Below are positions 1-11,523 of a stretch of 36,300 nucleotides of DNA, one piece after another. A model generated the notes under the pieces. It was not told the origin of the DNA, did no database searches, and was given only the letters and a program-made list of their open reading frames with translations. Position numbers and translations under genes: made by a program. This stretch comes from an uncultured Akkermansia sp. (GTDB taxonomy: Bacteria; Verrucomicrobiota; Verrucomicrobiia; Verrucomicrobiales; Akkermansiaceae), in contig CANPYO010000013.1 of the NCBI GenBank assembly GCA_947588645.1, forward strand, positions 1-36,300, given 5' to 3'. Each line of letters starts with the position of its first letter. Position 1 is the stretch's first letter.

Positions 1-3000
1 TTGATTTCCACACCCTGCACGCGGTACACCTGCTGCACCTTGTTGACAAGGTGCTCCTGCAAGGCTTCCTTACCGCAAATGCGCAGAATTTCGTCCGAGG
101 CTTCCGAACCGTCGGAGAGAGGCTCGCCGGCGTGTACAAAATCACCGTCATGCACGATGATATGGCGATCCATCGGAACGAGGTGCTTGAAGGAAATCAT
201 GCCATCGTTCTCATCTTTTTCAGAGAGCTTAGTGGAGCGCTTACGGGATTTAGCCGCGTCACGCGCCTCGGCATCGCGATAGACTGTAACCACCTTCTTG
301 CCGCGAATCATGGCATCGTCAATGGCCACAATACCGTCAATCTCCGCAAGGACGCAGGTATCCTTCGGGCGACGCGCCTCAAAGAGCTCGGCCACACGCG
401 GGAGACCGCCGGTAATGTCGTTTGTCTTCTGCACCTTGCGGGGTGTCTTGGCGATCTGAGTACCGGCAGAAATCTTCTGCTTATTGGAGACAGCGAGGTA
501 AGCGCCGGTTGGAATCGAGTACACGCGAGGCTTGTCCTTATCGCCTTTACCGGTGTGCACGATGATGCGGGGGGCAAGATCCTGACGGTGGTCAATGATG
601 ACCGTGGTACCCTTACCTGACTCTGTGTGGCCGGCCTCTGTACGGCAAGTAATGCCCTCAATCATGTCCTCGAACTCCACCGTGCCGCCAACTTCGGCAA
701 TGACGGGGATGGCGAAAGGATCCCACTCGGCGATGAGAGTCTGCGCCTTGATCTGCTGTCCATCCTTGACATGCAGCACGGCGCCCATCGCGAGCTGATA
801 AGCCTCCTGTTCCTTGCCCTCGGCGTCGTAAATCTTCACGCTGCCGTTCTTGCAGAGCACAACGTTGTTGCCGTTCTCGTCCTCCACGCAGCGATCGCGA
901 AGATTTTCATCGTAGATGACACGACCAGCTGTCTTCGCGACGAACTCCGGTCGATTGGTGGTCGCCGTGGCGGTGCCGCCCACGTGGAAGGTGCGCATGG
1001 TGAGCTGGGTGCCGGGCTCGCCGATGGACTGAGCCGCGATGATACCCACAGCCTCACCCACCTTCACCGGCAAACCGGTCGCCAGATTCAAGCCGTAGCA
1101 CTTCGCGCAGCAACCCTTGCCCAATTCGCAGGTCAACACGGAACGCACACGCACTTTCTCAATGCCCACCTTCTCGACTTGCTTGGCCGCTTCATCGGTG
1201 ATGATCTCATTTTTGGCCACAATGATCTCCTTCGTGGTGGGATCCACGATGTCGTCACAAGTAACGCGTCCGTATATGCGGGAAGCAAGCGAAGCTATCT
1301 CATCCTCGCCATCGTAAATGGCAGTCATCACGATACCATTGTCGGTGCCGCAGTCCTCATCACGCACGATAACGTCCTGGGCCACATCGACAAGCTTACG
1401 GGTCATATAACCGGAGTCAGCAGTCTTCAGAGCGGTATCGGCCAAGCCCTTACGAGCACCGTGCGTGGATATGAAGTACTCCAGCACAGAAAGACCTTCA
1501 CGGAAATTGGAGGTGATGGGACGCTCAATAATTTCACCGGAAGGTTTAGCCATAAGGCCGCGCATACCGGAGAGCTGCTTGATCTGAGCCTTGTTACCGC
1601 GAGCTCCGGAGTCCACCATCATGAAGAGCGGATTGGCCACGGCAGAACCATCATTGTACTCCAGCTTGGTGTACAATTCCTTCTGAATGGCATCCGTGGT
1701 GGAGGACCAAATATTCACGACTTTTTCGTAGCGCTCGCCGTTGGTGATAAGACCCTCTTCATACTGCTCCGTCACCTTGGTCACCTCGTCGTACGCCGCT
1801 GCAATGAGAGCATCCTTGCTCTCCGGCTCCACCATGTCCACGATGCCGATGGAGCATCCGGAACGCGTAGCTTCTTTGTAGCCGAGAGCTTTCAAGGCGT
1901 CCAAGGTCTCTACCGTACGCTTCTGACCGCAGGTCTGATAGCAACGCCAGATGATTTCACCGAGCTGCTTTTTACCCACGTTGCGGTTGATGTAGCCGAT
2001 CTCGTTGGGCCAAATTTCGTTGAAGCGCACTCGTCCCGCAGTTGTGACGATGGTCTTCTTATCAACGTTCTCCTGATTGAAGGAGAGGCGTTCAAACTCC
2101 TTGCCCGACTTACCGTAGTCGGGGTTTTTAAGGCGAATCCAATCGTGGTAACCAATTTTTCGGGAAGCAATAGCGAACTCCACCTCAGAAATAGACTCGA
2201 AGAGGGGAAGCAAGTGCTGATTATCCTGATTCTCCTTCACAATTTTTGCGCGGGTATGGGTGAGGTAGTACGCACCCAGAATGATATCCTGCGTCGGGGT
2301 GGAAATAGGTTTACCGGAAGCCGGAGAGAAGATGTTGTTGGGCGCAAGCATGAGCAGGCGCGCCTCCAACTGAGCTTCCACGGAAAGAGGAACGTGCACG
2401 GCCATCTGGTCTCCATCGAAGTCAGCATTGTACCCCGTGCACACCAACGGGTGCAGACGAATGGCTGAACCCTCGATGAGTACAGGCTCGAATGCCTGAA
2501 TCGAGAGACGGTGCAACGTCGGAGCACGGTTCAGGAACACAGGGTGTCCCTTGGTCACCTCCTCCAAGATATCCCACACCACCGTCTCCTTGCGGTCAAT
2601 CATCTTCTTGGCCGAACGCACCGTATGCACGTAGCCGAGCTCCTTCAAGCGATGGATGATGAAAGGCTCAAAAAGCGTAAGCGCCATCTTCTTGGGCAAG
2701 CCACACTGATTCATCTTCAGGTTCGGCCCAATCACAATCACCGAACGACCCGAGTAGTCCACACGCTTGCCCAGCAAATTCTGACGGAAACGACCGCTCT
2801 TTCCTTTGAGCATGTCCGAAAGCGATTTGAGCGGGCGATTGCCTGCACCGGTGACATGACGCCCATGGCGGCCGTTATCAAAAAGGGCATCCACGGCCTC
2901 CTGCAGCATGCGCATCTCATTGCGACGAATAACCTCCGGAGTCTGGAGCGAAGCCAGCTCGACGAGTCGATTATTGCGATTGATCACGCGGCGATAGAGG

Positions 3001-3797
3001 TCATTGAGATCGCTGGTAGCGAAACGCCCACCGGGCAGTGGAACGAGCGGACGAAGATCCGGCGGGATGACCGGCAGCACCGTGAGCACCATCCACTCCG
3101 GATGGCAGCCGCTGCTGCGGAATCCCTGAGCCAGCTGCAGACGCTTGGCAATTTTGCGCTTGTTCTGCTTGGAGTTTGTCTTCTCCATCTCGCGGCGTAA
3201 TTGATCGATGAGGGCATCCAAGTCAATGGTCTCCAGCAAGCGCTGTATGGCTACGGCGCCCATGGCGGCCTCCGGAGCATCATCGCCGTAGTCCTCCACA
3301 ATTTCCTCGTATTGCTGCTCGCTGAGAATCTGCCCTCGCTCGATGCCATTCACACCACGCGGATCGATGACGATGTAATCCTCGTAGTAGATAATGCGCT
3401 CCAGGTCTTTCGCAGTGAGATCCAGCATGAGACCAATCCGGCTGGGCATGCACTTGTAGAACCAAATGTGAGTGACAGGCACAGCCAAATTGATGTGCCC
3501 CATGCGCTCGCGGCGGACGCGGGAGGATGTGACCTCCACTCCGCAGCGATCGCAAATCATTCCCTTGTTTTTTGCTCTCTTGTAACGACCGCAAGAACAC
3601 TCCATATCACGGGTGGGACCGAAAATACGCTCGCAGAAAAGACCTCCGCGCTCCGGTTTGAAAGTGCGGTAGTTGATGGTCTCCGGATTTTTCACCTCGC
3701 CGCTGGACCAGCGACGGATGTCATCCGGGCTAGCCACGGTGATGCAAACCTGGTCGAAGTTTTTGGGCTTCTCGTTGTTAATATCGGCTTGAGACAT
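1..3797 (-). CDS. rpoC: RNA polymerase subunit beta' (RpoC), C-terminus cut by window edge
   Basis: This is the catalytic beta' subunit of RNA polymerase. The frame is open from ATG at 3797 to base 1 and covers about 1,265 codons; E. coli RpoC has 1,407, so roughly the last 100-140 residues lie outside. The N-terminal zinc-binding cysteines are visible as C67, C69, C82 and C85 (CSCG...CDRCG). The Mg-binding active-site motif NADFDGDQ sits at residues 457-464, almost exactly its E. coli position (458-465). Close to the edge the protein still reads [13 protein letters not shown], the conserved C-terminal region, so the frame is intact to the boundary. The start follows rpoB by 34 bases and gives the usual beta' opening. 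It is the last visible gene of the tuf-to-rpoC cluster and should be co-transcribed with rpoB. Long plus-strand open frames opposite it are shadows. Confidence 0.98.
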   Translation of the reverse strand, partial: MSQADINNEKPKNFDQVCITVASPDDIRRWSSGEVKNPETINYRTFKPERGGLFCERIFGPTRDMECSCGRYKRAKNKGMICDRCGVEVTSSRVRRERMGHINLAVPVTHIWFYKCMPSRIGLMLDLTAKDLERIIYYEDYIVIDPRGVNGIERGQILSEQQYEEIVEDYGDDAPEAAMGAVAIQRLLETIDLDALIDQLRREMEKTNSKQNKRKIAKRLQLAQGFRSSGCHPEWMVLTVLPVIPPDLRPLVPLPGGRFATSDLNDLYRRVINRNNRLVELASLQTPEVIRRNEMRMLQEAVDALFDNGRHGRHVTGAGNRPLKSLSDMLKGKSGRFRQNLLGKRVDYSGRSVIVIGPNLKMNQCGLPKKMALTLFEPFIIHRLKELGYVHTVRSAKKMIDRKETVVWDILEEVTKGHPVFLNRAPTLHRLSIQAFEPVLIEGSAIRLHPLVCTGYNADFDGDQMAVHVPLSVEAQLEARLLMLAPNNIFSPASGKPISTPTQDIILGAYYLTHTRAKIVKENQDNQHLLPLFESISEVEFAIASRKIGYHDWIRLKNPDYGKSGKEFERLSFNQENVDKKTIVTTAGRVRFNEIWPNEIGYINRNVGKKQLGEIIWRCYQTCGQKRTVETLDALKALGYKEATRSGCSIGIVDMVEPESKDALIAAAYDEVTKVTEQYEEGLITNGERYEKVVNIWSSTTDAIQKELYTKLEYNDGSAVANPLFMMVDSGARGNKAQIKQLSGMRGLMAKPSGEIIERPITSNFREGLSVLEYFISTHGARKGLADTALKTADSGYMTRKLVDVAQDVIVRDEDCGTDNGIVMTAIYDGEDEIASLASRIYGRVTCDDIVDPTTKEIIVAKNEIITDEAAKQVEKVGIEKVRVRSVLTCELGKGCCAKCYGLNLATGLPVKVGEAVGIIAAQSIGEPGTQLTMRTFHVGGTATATTNRPEFVAKTAGRVIYDENLRDRCVEDENGNNVVLCKNGSVKIYDAEGKEQEAYQLAMGAVLHVKDGQQIKAQTLIAEWDPFAIPVIAEVGGTVEFEDMIEGITCRTEAGHTESGKGTTVIIDHRQDLAPRIIVHTGKGDKDKPRVYSIPTGAYLAVSNKQKISAGTQIAKTPRKVQKTNDITGGLPRVAELFEARRPKDTCVLAEIDGIVAIDDAMIRGKKVVTVYRDAEARDAAKSRKRSTKLSEKDENDGMISFKHLVPMDRHIIVHDGDFVHAGEPLSDGSEASDEILRICGKEALQEHLVNKVQQVYRVQGVEI

Positions 3798-3831
3798 AAA
3801 TGTAAGAGATTGAAGGTTGTTGTATCAGGGA

Positions 3832-6800
3832 TTAGCGATCATTTTCATCATCATCTGCATGCAGGTCGATGGGATTGGAAAGATCGGGTTCCGAGCCGTC
3901 CAAGCGAATCTCAATCATGTCCTCATAATCCTGCACATCCTTCTCGATCTCTTCCTCGTCAGCTACATCAGCCAGCACTTGGAAGACATCCACCTCCTGA
4001 GGATTCGAGCCATCGTGATACCGCTTCTCGATCGGCTGTACATTCAAGCAGAGCGCTTGCATTTCCTTGATAAGCACATTGAAGGACTCCGGCGTGCCAG
4101 CCTCCAGCGAGTTGTCGCCGCGCACGATATTCTCGTAAATGCGGGTGCGTCCCTGCACATCGTCAGATTTGACAGTGAGCAACTCCTGCAACGTGTACGC
4201 AGCGCCGTAAGCCTCCATGGCCCACACCTCCATTTCGCCGAAACGCTGGCCACCATGCTGAGCCTTGCCACCCAGCGGCTGCTGAGTAACAAGCGAATAG
4301 GTACCCACGGCACGGGCGTGTACCTTGTCGGCAACAAGGTGGTTCAATTTGAGCATGTAGGTGTAACCGACCACCACGGGGTAGTGGAAATACTCACCGG
4401 TGAGACCGTCAATGAGTCGGCTCTTACCGGCCACAGTACCATCCTTACCGTCGCCGACCCAAGTGAAGCCCGGCACCTTCTTGGCCTGACTCATGTAATC
4501 CCATATCTTGGTCTCGTCGATACCATCGAATACGGGGGTCGCAACTTTGAAACCGAGCGCCTTGGCCGCTACCCCCAAGTGAGCCTCGAGCACCTGCCCC
4601 ACGTTCATGCGGGAAGGCACGCCCAGAGGATTGAGAATGATATCCACCGGGGTACCATCTTCCAGGTAGGGCATATCCTCCACAGGAAGCACACGGGAAC
4701 ACACGCCCTTGTTACCGTGGCGACCGGCCATCTTATCTCCCACGCCGAGCTTGCGTTTGGTGGCGATATAGACCTTCACTTCGGTGACGACGCCGGGCTC
4801 CATCTCCGCACCGGCTTCAATCTGGTCGAGCTTGCGGTCACGCTCCTCGTCGAGGTCGCGGAAGCGGGGCTCGTAGGCGTTGATAATCTCGAAGATCTGA
4901 TTGCGCACCGGGCTTTCGTTCATGTCAATCTGGTCGTGATGTTCAGCCAGGTTATGAAGAAGCGTCTTAGTGATTTTGCGGTTGGCAGGAATAAGCACCT
5001 CGCCGGTGCCCACGCGAGTGACCTCCAGAGGAATCTTCTCGCCGAGCAAGCGATCGGAAAGGCGACTCGTGAGCAGATCGATGAGGTTTTTCTTGTCACG
5101 CACATATTCCTCATCCACTTTCTTACGCTGTTTCTGTGCTTCCTTCTCGGAATCCAGCTCCGGGGCGCCCGGAGCAACGGAACGCACAATGCGCACGTCC
5201 ATGACCACGCCCGTGGTGCCGGGCGGCACACGCAGGGAGGTGTCTTTCACATCAGCAGCCTTCTCACCAAAGATGGCGCGCAGCAATCGCTCCTCCGGGG
5301 CGAGATCTGTCTCGCTCTTCGGGCTGATCTTGCCCACAAGGATATCGCCGGGCTTCACCTCGGCGCCGATGCGTACCACGCCATCACTGCCCAAGTTCTT
5401 GAGCGCCTCATCACCGACATTGGGAATATCGCGGGTGATTTCCTCCGGACCAAGTTTGGTGTCGCGTGCCTTTTCCTCAAATTCCTCGATGTGGATCGAA
5501 GTGTAAGCGTCCTCCTGCACCAAACGCTCAGAAATGATGATGGCATCTTCGAAGTTGTAACCGTACCAAGACATGTAAGCCACCAGCACGTTGCGACCGA
5601 GAGCGAGCTCGCCCCCGTCCGTGCAGGGACCGTCTGCCAACACATCGCCGGCCTTCACCTTATCCCCGCGCGCCACGATGGGGCGTTGGTTGATGCAAGT
5701 CGAGGCGTTGGAGCGCATAAATTTACGCAGCTGGTACACGTAGACGCCCTTGTCGGGATCCGTCTTGATGCTTTCCGGATCGCTCAGCCAACGCTGGGGA
5801 GCCACGGGGAGTTCACCATCTTTAGTCGTGACAATGTATTCAGCCGTTGCGGAAGCCACAATACCGGGACCGGCAGCCACAACGACGGCGCCACTATCGC
5901 GTGCGCACTTGCCTTCAATACCGGTTCCGACAAGCGGAGCCTGGTTGACCATCAAAGGCACACCTTGGCGCTGCATATTGGCGCCCATAAGTGCGCGGTT
6001 AGCATCATCATGCTCCAAGAAGGGAATGAGACCGGCTGCAATGGAGATGATCTGCTTGGGAGACACGTCCATATACTCCACGCGGCGGGGATCAACCTCA
6101 ATGAACTCGCCGTGCTCACGCGCAGTAACGCGAGGCTTCACAAAGTGGCCGTGTCCGTTATCATTATCAATGGGGTTGTTGGCCTGAGCAATGAGATGAT
6201 ACTCCTCCTTGTCCGCAGAAAGGTACTCCACCTCATTAGTAATGACAACTTCAGTGTCTATCACCTCGCCCTTCTTGTTCTTTTTCTGAATGGTCTTGAC
6301 CTTGCGGAAAGGAGTTTCGATGAAACCATACTCATCGATACGTGCGTAGGTGCAAAGGGAGTTGATGAGACCGATATTAGGACCTTCAGGTGTCTCGATG
6401 GGGCAGATACGGCCGTAATGCGACGGGTGCACGTCACGCACCTCGAAACCGGCACGATCGCGATTCAAGCCTCCCGGACCAAGTGCGGAGAGACGACGCT
6501 TGTGCGTGAGCTCAGCCAGAGGATTGATCTGATCCATGAACTGAGAGAGCTGGCTGCGACCGAAGAAGTCGCGAACGACGGCGCTGAGAGCTTTCGGGTT
6601 GATGAGTTTGCTGGGCGTGAGGTCGCTTCGCGTGGTATCGCAGAGAGTCATGCGCTCTTTCACCAAACGCTCGGTGCGAGCAAAGCCAACGCGACACTGG
6701 TTGGCGATAAGTTCACCCACCGCGCGCACGCGCCGGTTGCCCAAGTGGTCGATATCATCTACGAATCCCTCACCGTGGCGAAGGCGCAACAAGTACTTGA

Positions 6801-7911
6801 CTGCACTGAGGAAGTCTATTGGCTGAATAAGACGGACGTCCTCCGGAACATCCAACCCGAGCTTTTGGTTGATTTTGTATCGTCCCACGCGGGTCAGGTC
6901 GTAGCGCTTCTCCTCGCGGAAGAGGCGATCGAGAGCCGCAGCAGCTTGCTGCACGGAGGTAGGATCTCCGGGGCGGAACTTGCGGAAGATTTCCTTAAGC
7001 GCGCTGTCGCGGTCAAAAGAAAGATCCTTTTTAAGAGTTTTGACGAGCAGCTCATCCTCGCGCTGATCAATGACCTCAATGGTCTTGATGCCAAGCTCTT
7101 GCATGCGGCGGATGGTAGCGAGACTGAGCGGCTCGTATGCTTTAGCAATGACGGACGCGGGGCGTTGGGAATTTTTCTCGCTGTACTTTACGTCCTCGAA
7201 GGGGACGAGGTACTCCAACTCTTCACCGCTCACATCGGCAACGCGCAGCTTTTGAATGGTGTAGAACTGCTCGACGATGGAACGATCCGTCTCATACCCC
7301 AGATAACGCAAGAAGGTGGTTGCCAAGAATTTACGGCGGCGGCGGCGACGATCAAGATAGACGTACATGAGGTCGTTCGTGTCGAACTGCACCTCCAACC
7401 ACGAACCACGATCCGGAATGATGCGGAAAGAGTAGAGCTCCTTTCCGTTAGCATGGCGTGTCTTCTCATAGCAGATGCCCGGTGAACGGTGCAGCTGCGC
7501 TACAATGACGCGCTCCGCCCCATTGATGACAAATGTTCCACGATCAGTAATCATGGGAATCTCGCCCATGTAAACATCCTCTTCAGCGGTGTAATCGTTG
7601 CACTTCAAGCGGAAGCGAATGTACAGCGAAGAGCTGTAGGTCTCCCCGGAACGGATGGCTGCAAAATCCGTGGTCTTGGGCGGCGATATTTCATAGGACA
7701 CAAACTCCAACCGGATTTGTGAGTCGTAGCTCTCAATCGGGAAATGCTCAGCCAAAACAGCCTGCAGCCCCATTTTGAGGCGTTTTCCGGGGGCTGTAAA
7801 ACGCTGAAGGAACTCTTCGTAGGATTTTGTTTGTATCTCAATGAGATTCGGCGGCTGAATGACTTCTGTGATTTTACCGAAACTGATTCGCTCTTGTTTG
7901 GGCTTGGACAT
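3832..7911 (-). CDS. rpoB: RNA polymerase subunit beta (RpoB)
   Basis: This is the beta subunit of RNA polymerase, 1,359 residues. I chose ATG 7911 (protein begins [13 protein letters not shown]) because the typical RpoB N-terminus starts there. The frame stays open up to 8097, but that extension is unconserved-looking leader. The rifampicin region is visible at about residues 445-480 (SQLSQFMDQ, then [14 protein letters not shown]). Next comes the signature [19 protein letters not shown]. The active-site region [12 protein letters not shown] lies near residue 1055. Within the rifampicin cluster the Asp, His and Ser equivalent to E. coli D516, H526 and S531 are present. The stretch following MDQ reads INPLAE instead of the E. 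coli NNPLSE, probably lineage variation. A structured 234-base spacer separates it from rplL. No good Shine-Dalgarno is visible before the start. Confidence 0.98.
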   Translation of the reverse strand: MSKPKQERISFGKITEVIQPPNLIEIQTKSYEEFLQRFTAPGKRLKMGLQAVLAEHFPIESYDSQIRLEFVSYEISPPKTTDFAAIRSGETYSSSLYIRFRLKCNDYTAEEDVYMGEIPMITDRGTFVINGAERVIVAQLHRSPGICYEKTRHANGKELYSFRIIPDRGSWLEVQFDTNDLMYVYLDRRRRRRKFLATTFLRYLGYETDRSIVEQFYTIQKLRVADVSGEELEYLVPFEDVKYSEKNSQRPASVIAKAYEPLSLATIRRMQELGIKTIEVIDQREDELLVKTLKKDLSFDRDSALKEIFRKFRPGDPTSVQQAAAALDRLFREEKRYDLTRVGRYKINQKLGLDVPEDVRLIQPIDFLSAVKYLLRLRHGEGFVDDIDHLGNRRVRAVGELIANQCRVGFARTERLVKERMTLCDTTRSDLTPSKLINPKALSAVVRDFFGRSQLSQFMDQINPLAELTHKRRLSALGPGGLNRDRAGFEVRDVHPSHYGRICPIETPEGPNIGLINSLCTYARIDEYGFIETPFRKVKTIQKKNKKGEVIDTEVVITNEVEYLSADKEEYHLIAQANNPIDNDNGHGHFVKPRVTAREHGEFIEVDPRRVEYMDVSPKQIISIAAGLIPFLEHDDANRALMGANMQRQGVPLMVNQAPLVGTGIEGKCARDSGAVVVAAGPGIVASATAEYIVTTKDGELPVAPQRWLSDPESIKTDPDKGVYVYQLRKFMRSNASTCINQRPIVARGDKVKAGDVLADGPCTDGGELALGRNVLVAYMSWYGYNFEDAIIISERLVQEDAYTSIHIEEFEEKARDTKLGPEEITRDIPNVGDEALKNLGSDGVVRIGAEVKPGDILVGKISPKSETDLAPEERLLRAIFGEKAADVKDTSLRVPPGTTGVVMDVRIVRSVAPGAPELDSEKEAQKQRKKVDEEYVRDKKNLIDLLTSRLSDRLLGEKIPLEVTRVGTGEVLIPANRKITKTLLHNLAEHHDQIDMNESPVRNQIFEIINAYEPRFRDLDEERDRKLDQIEAGAEMEPGVVTEVKVYIATKRKLGVGDKMAGRHGNKGVCSRVLPVEDMPYLEDGTPVDIILNPLGVPSRMNVGQVLEAHLGVAAKALGFKVATPVFDGIDETKIWDYMSQAKKVPGFTWVGDGKDGTVAGKSRLIDGLTGEYFHYPVVVGYTYMLKLNHLVADKVHARAVGTYSLVTQQPLGGKAQHGGQRFGEMEVWAMEAYGAAYTLQELLTVKSDDVQGRTRIYENIVRGDNSLEAGTPESFNVLIKEMQALCLNVQPIEKRYHDGSNPQEVDVFQVLADVADEEEIEKDVQDYEDMIEIRLDGSEPDLSNPIDLHADDDENDR

Positions 7912-8145
7912 GGAGTGCGCGGAAATTAGGTTTTGCACCCGGGACCCGGGCGCAGGGTCGGTCTTATTCGGACTAAAACCGACCCGGTGCCACGGGGAGC
8001 GGGTGCGCCAGGCGCACCGGGTCGATCTTAGAGGAAGTTTTGAGGGAGTTGAAGGGTCGAAAATCAGCTTGCGCGAGCAAGCGGGAAAATATGCCAAGCG
8101 CAGGGGAGGACAAGATCCTCCCCTGCTCTCGCAAAAGGCGACGGG
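7912..8145 (-). promoter_or_regulatory. rplL-rpoB intergenic leader with competing hairpins
   Basis: This 234-base spacer is rich in inverted repeats. In transcription order there is a perfect 11-bp stem with a 5-base loop at 8100-8126, 20 bases past the rplL stop. A GCTTGC/GCAAGC stem follows at 8067-8082. An 8-bp stem GGTGCGCC/GGCGCACC occupies 8002-8018, nested in a 10-bp stem GACCCGGTGC/GCACCGGGTC (7981-8023) that reuses one of its arms. An 8-bp stem GGGTCGGT/ACCGACCC at 7955-7985 overlaps the left arm of the 10-bp stem. Finally CCCGGG repeats lie at about 7938-7951. Several are mutually exclusive. None is followed by a U-tract on the transcribed strand. In E. coli the equivalent gap holds a partial attenuator and an RNase III site; a similar role here is inference. 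Confidence 0.6.
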
Positions 8146-8523
8146 TTACTTGATGGTAACCTTGGCGCCGGCTTTTTCGAGCTCAGCCTTCGCCTTGTCG
8201 GCATCCTCCTTGGAGGCGCCTTCAAGCACGAGTGCCGGAGCGCTCTCAACAAGCTTCTTGGCGTCTGCCAGACCCATCCCGGTCTTAACAGTGCGCACAG
8301 CCTTAATAACGGCAATCTTGTTGGCACCGGCGTCCGTGAGTTCAACGTTGAACTCGGTCTTTTCCTCAGCAGCTTCCGCAGGAGCAGCAGCAGCGCCACC
8401 CGCAGCAGCCACAGGAGCTGCAGCAGAAACACCCCACTTCTCTTCCAGGAGCTTGACAAGCTCAGCAGCCTCCAGAATGGTAAGCTTACCGAGTTCTTCA
8501 GCGATTGTATTGATATCAGCCAT
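8146..8523 (-). CDS. rplL: Ribosomal protein bL12 (L7/L12)
   Basis: The L7/L12 stalk protein of the large subunit, 125 residues, recruits translation factors to the ribosome. The N-terminal dimerisation helices ([20 protein letters not shown]) are followed by the expected Ala/Pro/Gly-rich hinge at about residues 34-52. The globular C-terminal domain has the conserved KIAVIKAVR and [10 protein letters not shown] segments that contact EF-Tu and EF-G, and ends in AKVTIK. Length and domain order are normal. It lies 164 bases downstream of rplJ, a gap with its own stem-loops, and 234 bases upstream of rpoB. Confidence 0.97.
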   Translation of the reverse strand: MADINTIAEELGKLTILEAAELVKLLEEKWGVSAAAPVAAAGGAAAAPAEAAEEKTEFNVELTDAGANKIAVIKAVRTVKTGMGLADAKKLVESAPALVLEGASKEDADKAKAELEKAGAKVTIK

Positions 8524-8555
8524 TTTCGTAATATAGTTTAATTGGTTCTTGTCGC

Positions 8556-8645
8556 GGATGAGGGCTCCTCACCCATTTCAGTTCTCACCGGCCGGAGAGC
8601 CGACAGAGGACCTAATTCTATCAGGCGCGGGTGTGGTACCACACC
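8556..8645 (-). other. Stem-loops in the rplJ-rplL spacer
   Basis: The rplJ-rplL gap contains a perfect 16-base palindrome, GGTGTGGTACCACACC, at 8630-8645. It also holds a nearly perfect 8-bp stem, GGATGAGG/CCTCACCC, with a 3-base loop at 8556-8574. They lie between two co-transcribed ribosomal genes whose products are needed in different stoichiometry. A role in processing or translation of rplL is plausible but inferred; neither resembles an intrinsic terminator. Confidence 0.4.
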
Positions 8646-8687
8646 ATTGCCATCCGATCAAGACTTTTTTTTAATATGACACAGTTT

Positions 8688-9197
8688 TTACTGCTCGGAC
8701 CCTCCTTCCTTGTCGACATGCGCCTTAATGACGCGTGCCAAAGCAGCACCGGCGCCATTAATAGTTCCAAGGAGAGTAGCCAGCAGCACCTCACGGCTGG
8801 GCAGGTTACCCAAAGCACGCAGCTTATCAGGTGAGAGCTCGGCTCCATCCAGAATACCTGTCTTGAAGGCAGCCTTTTTGGAGGCGTTCGCAAAGGTGTT
8901 GATGACCTTAGCAGCAGCGCAAATATCACTCTGACCGGTGACATAGGCGGTCTGTCCTTTGAGGGAGGCAGAGATATCCGGAAGGCCTGCCTGAGTCAAG
9001 GCCTTAACCATGTAGGAATTCTTAGCCACCGTGCAGGATGCACCACCGGCTGCAAGCGAAGCGCGCAGCGCAGTAAACTCCGGCACAGTCACCCCGGTGT
9101 AGTCGATAACAATGAGGAAAGGAGAACCGTTCACCTTCTCAAGGAGCTGAGCTATGATGGTCTCTTTATCAGCATTCACTTTCTTTTCTGTACTCAT
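8688..9197 (-). CDS. rplJ: Ribosomal protein uL10
   Basis: Large-subunit protein L10, 169 residues, forms the base of the stalk and binds L7/L12 dimers through its C-terminal helix. The N-terminal rRNA-binding domain shows FLIVIDYTGVTVPEFTALR and the AKNSYMVKAL region typical of L10 (usually AKNTL..AL). The GQTAYVTG segment and the helical tail with LGTINGAGAALARVIKAHVD complete the family pattern. Length is in the usual 165-175 range. It starts 23 bases after rplA, a tight operon junction that leaves little room for the L10 autoregulatory leader seen upstream of rplJ in enterobacteria. Confidence 0.95.
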   Translation of the reverse strand: MSTEKKVNADKETIIAQLLEKVNGSPFLIVIDYTGVTVPEFTALRASLAAGGASCTVAKNSYMVKALTQAGLPDISASLKGQTAYVTGQSDICAAAKVINTFANASKKAAFKTGILDGAELSPDKLRALGNLPSREVLLATLLGTINGAGAALARVIKAHVDKEGGSEQ

Positions 9198-9220
9198 AAT
9201 CTAATAGGGTGTTCAAGTTC

Positions 9221-9922
9221 TCAGAGCTTGGAGTATTCCGTAGCGTTGAGGGTAATCCCCGGGTTCATGGAACAAGCAACCGTAGCGGATGCAATGTACC
9301 CCCCTTTCGCGGCTGAGGGACGAGCCTTCACGACAGAAGCGATGAGCGAGCGGAGATTTTCCACAAGCTGCTCCGGAGTGAAGGAAAGCTTTCCTACTGC
9401 CGCGGATATGTTGGCATTTTTGTCCACCTTGTAATCAACGCGGCCAGCCTTCACCTCGCGCACGGCCTTGGCGGTGTCGTCGGTGACTGTACCGGTTTTG
9501 GGGTTAGGCATGAGACCACGAGGGCCGAGTACACGAGCAATCTTGCGCACCTGGGCCATGGCATCCGGGGTGGCGATTGCGCTGTCGAATGCAAGGAATC
9601 CACCCTGCACCTCTTTGATAAGATCCTCCAGGCCTACTTTTTCAGCCCCTGCCTCCAAAGCGGCCTGAGCAGCTTCACCTTGGGCAAAGACGATGACGCG
9701 AACATTCTTACCGGTGCCGTGCGGCAGAGCCACAGAGCCACGAACCATTTGGTCGGACTTACGCGGATCCACGGTAAGGTGGAAAGAAACAGTGACCGTG
9801 GGGTCGAACTTAGGGGCGGGAAAACTCTTCATGAGCTCCACGGCCTCCTCGACGGAATAAGACTTGGCGGAATCCACCAAGCCAGCAGCTTGCTTGTAGC
9901 GTTTGGAATGCTTAATTGACAT
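9221..9922 (-). CDS. rplA: Ribosomal protein uL1
   Basis: Large-subunit protein L1, 233 residues, forms the L1 stalk that moves deacylated tRNA out of the E site; in many bacteria it also represses its own operon. The start reads [20 protein letters not shown]. Conserved segments include [34 protein letters not shown] and, near the C-terminus, [18 protein letters not shown]. Length matches the family norm (about 230). It lies 68 bases after rplK, in the usual K-A order. Confidence 0.97.
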   Translation of the reverse strand: MSIKHSKRYKQAAGLVDSAKSYSVEEAVELMKSFPAPKFDPTVTVSFHLTVDPRKSDQMVRGSVALPHGTGKNVRVIVFAQGEAAQAALEAGAEKVGLEDLIKEVQGGFLAFDSAIATPDAMAQVRKIARVLGPRGLMPNPKTGTVTDDTAKAVREVKAGRVDYKVDKNANISAAVGKLSFTPEQLVENLRSLIASVVKARPSAAKGGYIASATVACSMNPGITLNATEYSKL

Positions 9923-9990
9923 AATAATGATTTGCAGTACGTGCGGGTTTGGGTTGATAAGAAGATCCCTCCTGCGGATAGAGAAAGGGG

Positions 9991-10419
9991 TCAGAGACCT
10001 TCCACCTCGATACCCATCTGGCGAGCTTGACCGGCAATGATGCGGGCAGCTGCCTCGGGGGACTTGGTGTTCAGATCAGGCATCTTCGTGTTGACCACCT
10101 CCATGAGTTTCTCCTTGGTTATTTTGGCAACCTTATTCTTATTAGGTTCCCCAGAACCGGAGGAGATGCCGGCAGCCTTCTTAAGAAGGTTAGCCGCCGG
10201 CGGCATTTTGGTGATGAAGTCGAAGGACTTGTCCTTATAGACGGTGATCACAACGGGGAGAACATCACCGGCCTGCTTCTGAGTTTTAGCGTTGAACTCT
10301 TTGCAGAAGCCCATAATGTTGACGCCCGCCTGACCAAGAGCAGGACCCACCGGCGGCGACGGATTTGCCGCACCAGCAGGAATCTGCAATTTGATGGTTT
10401 TGACTACTTCTTTTGCCAT
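9991..10419 (-). CDS. rplK: Ribosomal protein uL11
   Basis: Large-subunit protein L11, 142 residues, binds the GTPase-associated 23S rRNA region. I chose ATG 10419 ([16 protein letters not shown]) over an in-frame start at 10446, because the conserved L11 N-terminus starts here and the resulting length is standard. The N-terminal signature [24 protein letters not shown] is unmistakable. The C-terminal rRNA-binding domain follows, with the segments [19 protein letters not shown] and [18 protein letters not shown]. It lies between nusG and rplA in the standard arrangement. Confidence 0.97.
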   Translation of the reverse strand: MAKEVVKTIKLQIPAGAANPSPPVGPALGQAGVNIMGFCKEFNAKTQKQAGDVLPVVITVYKDKSFDFITKMPPAANLLKKAAGISSGSGEPNKNKVAKITKEKLMEVVNTKMPDLNTKSPEAAARIIAGQARQMGIEVEGL

Positions 10420-10478
10420 GGTTTTATGTGTTTGTGATATCCGCACCGAGGGCGAACCTACGGCGCAGAAAAAGAGAT

Positions 10479-11126
10479 TTATTCACTGCGTGGGATATTG
10501 CGCTCATCCTCCGGCACAATCTGCACCTGCGTGAAGTCCAGATCCAACGGATTGGAGCGCCCGAACATGGTCACACCTACGCGCAGGCGGCCGTGCTCCG
10601 AGTCGACCTCCTCTACAATGCCACGCTCGCCCTGGAAGGCTCCTTCCAGCACCACAACTTCATCCTGCACGTTGATAACAATCTTCTGACGCGTGCCTTC
10701 ACTTCGGCGCTCAACCTCGCGTTTGAAATCCGCCACATCCTTGGCAGACATAGGAAGAGGCTCCTTGTTGCGGCCACAAGCAAAGCTGATCACGCCATCG
10801 ACCGCTTGGATCTTATACCACGCATCATTGTTGAGAGCTCCCGTGACAGAATCTCGCAGGGCAAAATTGAGATACACATAGCCGGGATAAAGTTTACGGT
10901 CCTGCACCACTTTCTTGCCATTGCGCACCTCCTCCACCTTTTCCGTGGGGACGAGCGGCTCACTCTGCAACAGAGCACCCAGCTCCTCGTCTTCCTTGAA
11001 AAGTCGCTTGAGGTTTTCCACAGCGCGGCGTTCCTTATTGGAGAGCACATGGAGCACATACCATTGATCCTGCGCGGCGGGTACCTTGCGGGGTGTGGCT
11101 GATTTGCGTTCGTAGGGGCGGGACAT
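10479..11126 (-). CDS. nusG: Transcription antitermination factor NusG
   Basis: NusG, 215 residues, binds the RNA polymerase clamp and couples it to Rho or to the ribosome. I selected ATG 11126 ([14 protein letters not shown]); the frame extends 49 codons upstream, but into secE-coding DNA. The NGN domain starts at [19 protein letters not shown] and includes the typical [10 protein letters not shown] segment. The KOW region follows, with [25 protein letters not shown]. The N-terminus is about 20 residues longer than in E. coli NusG (181). It follows secE by 32 bases, the near-universal secE-nusG pair. Confidence 0.96.
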   Translation of the reverse strand: MSRPYERKSATPRKVPAAQDQWYVLHVLSNKERRAVENLKRLFKEDEELGALLQSEPLVPTEKVEEVRNGKKVVQDRKLYPGYVYLNFALRDSVTGALNNDAWYKIQAVDGVISFACGRNKEPLPMSAKDVADFKREVERRSEGTRQKIVINVQDEVVVLEGAFQGERGIVEEVDSEHGRLRVGVTMFGRSNPLDLDFTQVQIVPEDERNIPRSE

Positions 11127-11158
11127 AAGGGGAAACGAGTTGAGAGAAGATAGATAAA

Positions 11159-11386
11159 TCAGGAAAGTTGCTCCACAGCCCAAGTTACGACTCGAGCCAT
11201 GACAAAATCGAAGAAGGCGACATAAGCTCCCAACAGCACCATGGCTATGAGTACCACTAAGGTAGAACTCCACAGCTCTCGATATTTGCGAAAGCCCTTC
11301 ACCTTGGGGTCACTTTCCCACGGCCAAGAGCTCTTTTTCAGCTCACTTTTAATTGCGGAAATAAAGAGTGAAATCTTGCGGAACAT
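11159..11386 (-). CDS. secE: Protein translocase subunit SecE
   Basis: SecE, 75 residues, is the short single-span form of the SecYEG channel subunit. The amphipathic N-terminal segment carries the conserved ELKKSSWP motif (residues 15-22), and a transmembrane helix follows at about 40-62 (TLVVLIAMVLLGAYVAFFDFV). The length is typical for non-enterobacterial SecE. It lies directly upstream of nusG and directly downstream of tRNA-Trp, a conserved order. Confidence 0.94.
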   Translation of the reverse strand: MFRKISLFISAIKSELKKSSWPWESDPKVKGFRKYRELWSSTLVVLIAMVLLGAYVAFFDFVMARVVTWAVEQLS

Positions 11387-11433
11387 AGCGTGATCTTTGC
11401 GGGGGCTGAATGTGCGATGTGAGCCGGTTTAAG

Positions 11434-11506
11434 CAGGGTATGAGAGACTCGAACTCCCAACACGCGGTTTTGGAGACCGCTGCTCTACCAATTGAGCTAA
11501 TACCCT
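11434..11506 (-). tRNA. tRNA-Trp (anticodon CCA)
   Basis: The minus strand folds into a canonical 73-base cloverleaf. The 7-bp acceptor AGGGTAT/ATACCCT has discriminator G. The D-arm contains AGCTCAATTGGTAGAGC, the anticodon stem is GCGGT/ACCGC with loop CTCCAAA giving anticodon CCA, and the T-arm contains GTTCGAGTC. No 3' CCA is encoded. It lies between tuf and secE in the same direction and is presumably processed from the shared transcript. Confidence 0.95.
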
Positions 11507-11523
11507 ATGGATTTCTGTTTTTT

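Noticed and set aside
627..2468. 613-codon plus-strand open frame opposite rpoC
   Set aside because: Antisense shadow of rpoC; the minus strand carries unmistakable RpoC motifs throughout.
3817..7485. 1,222-codon plus-strand open frame opposite rpoB
   Set aside because: It is the antisense shadow of rpoB, whose codon bias leaves the opposite frame open; the predicted protein has no domain, and rpoB is certain.
7912..8097. 62-residue N-terminal extension of RpoB
   Set aside because: The frame is open but passes through the hairpin-rich leader, has unusual composition, and the canonical RpoB N-terminus begins at 7911.
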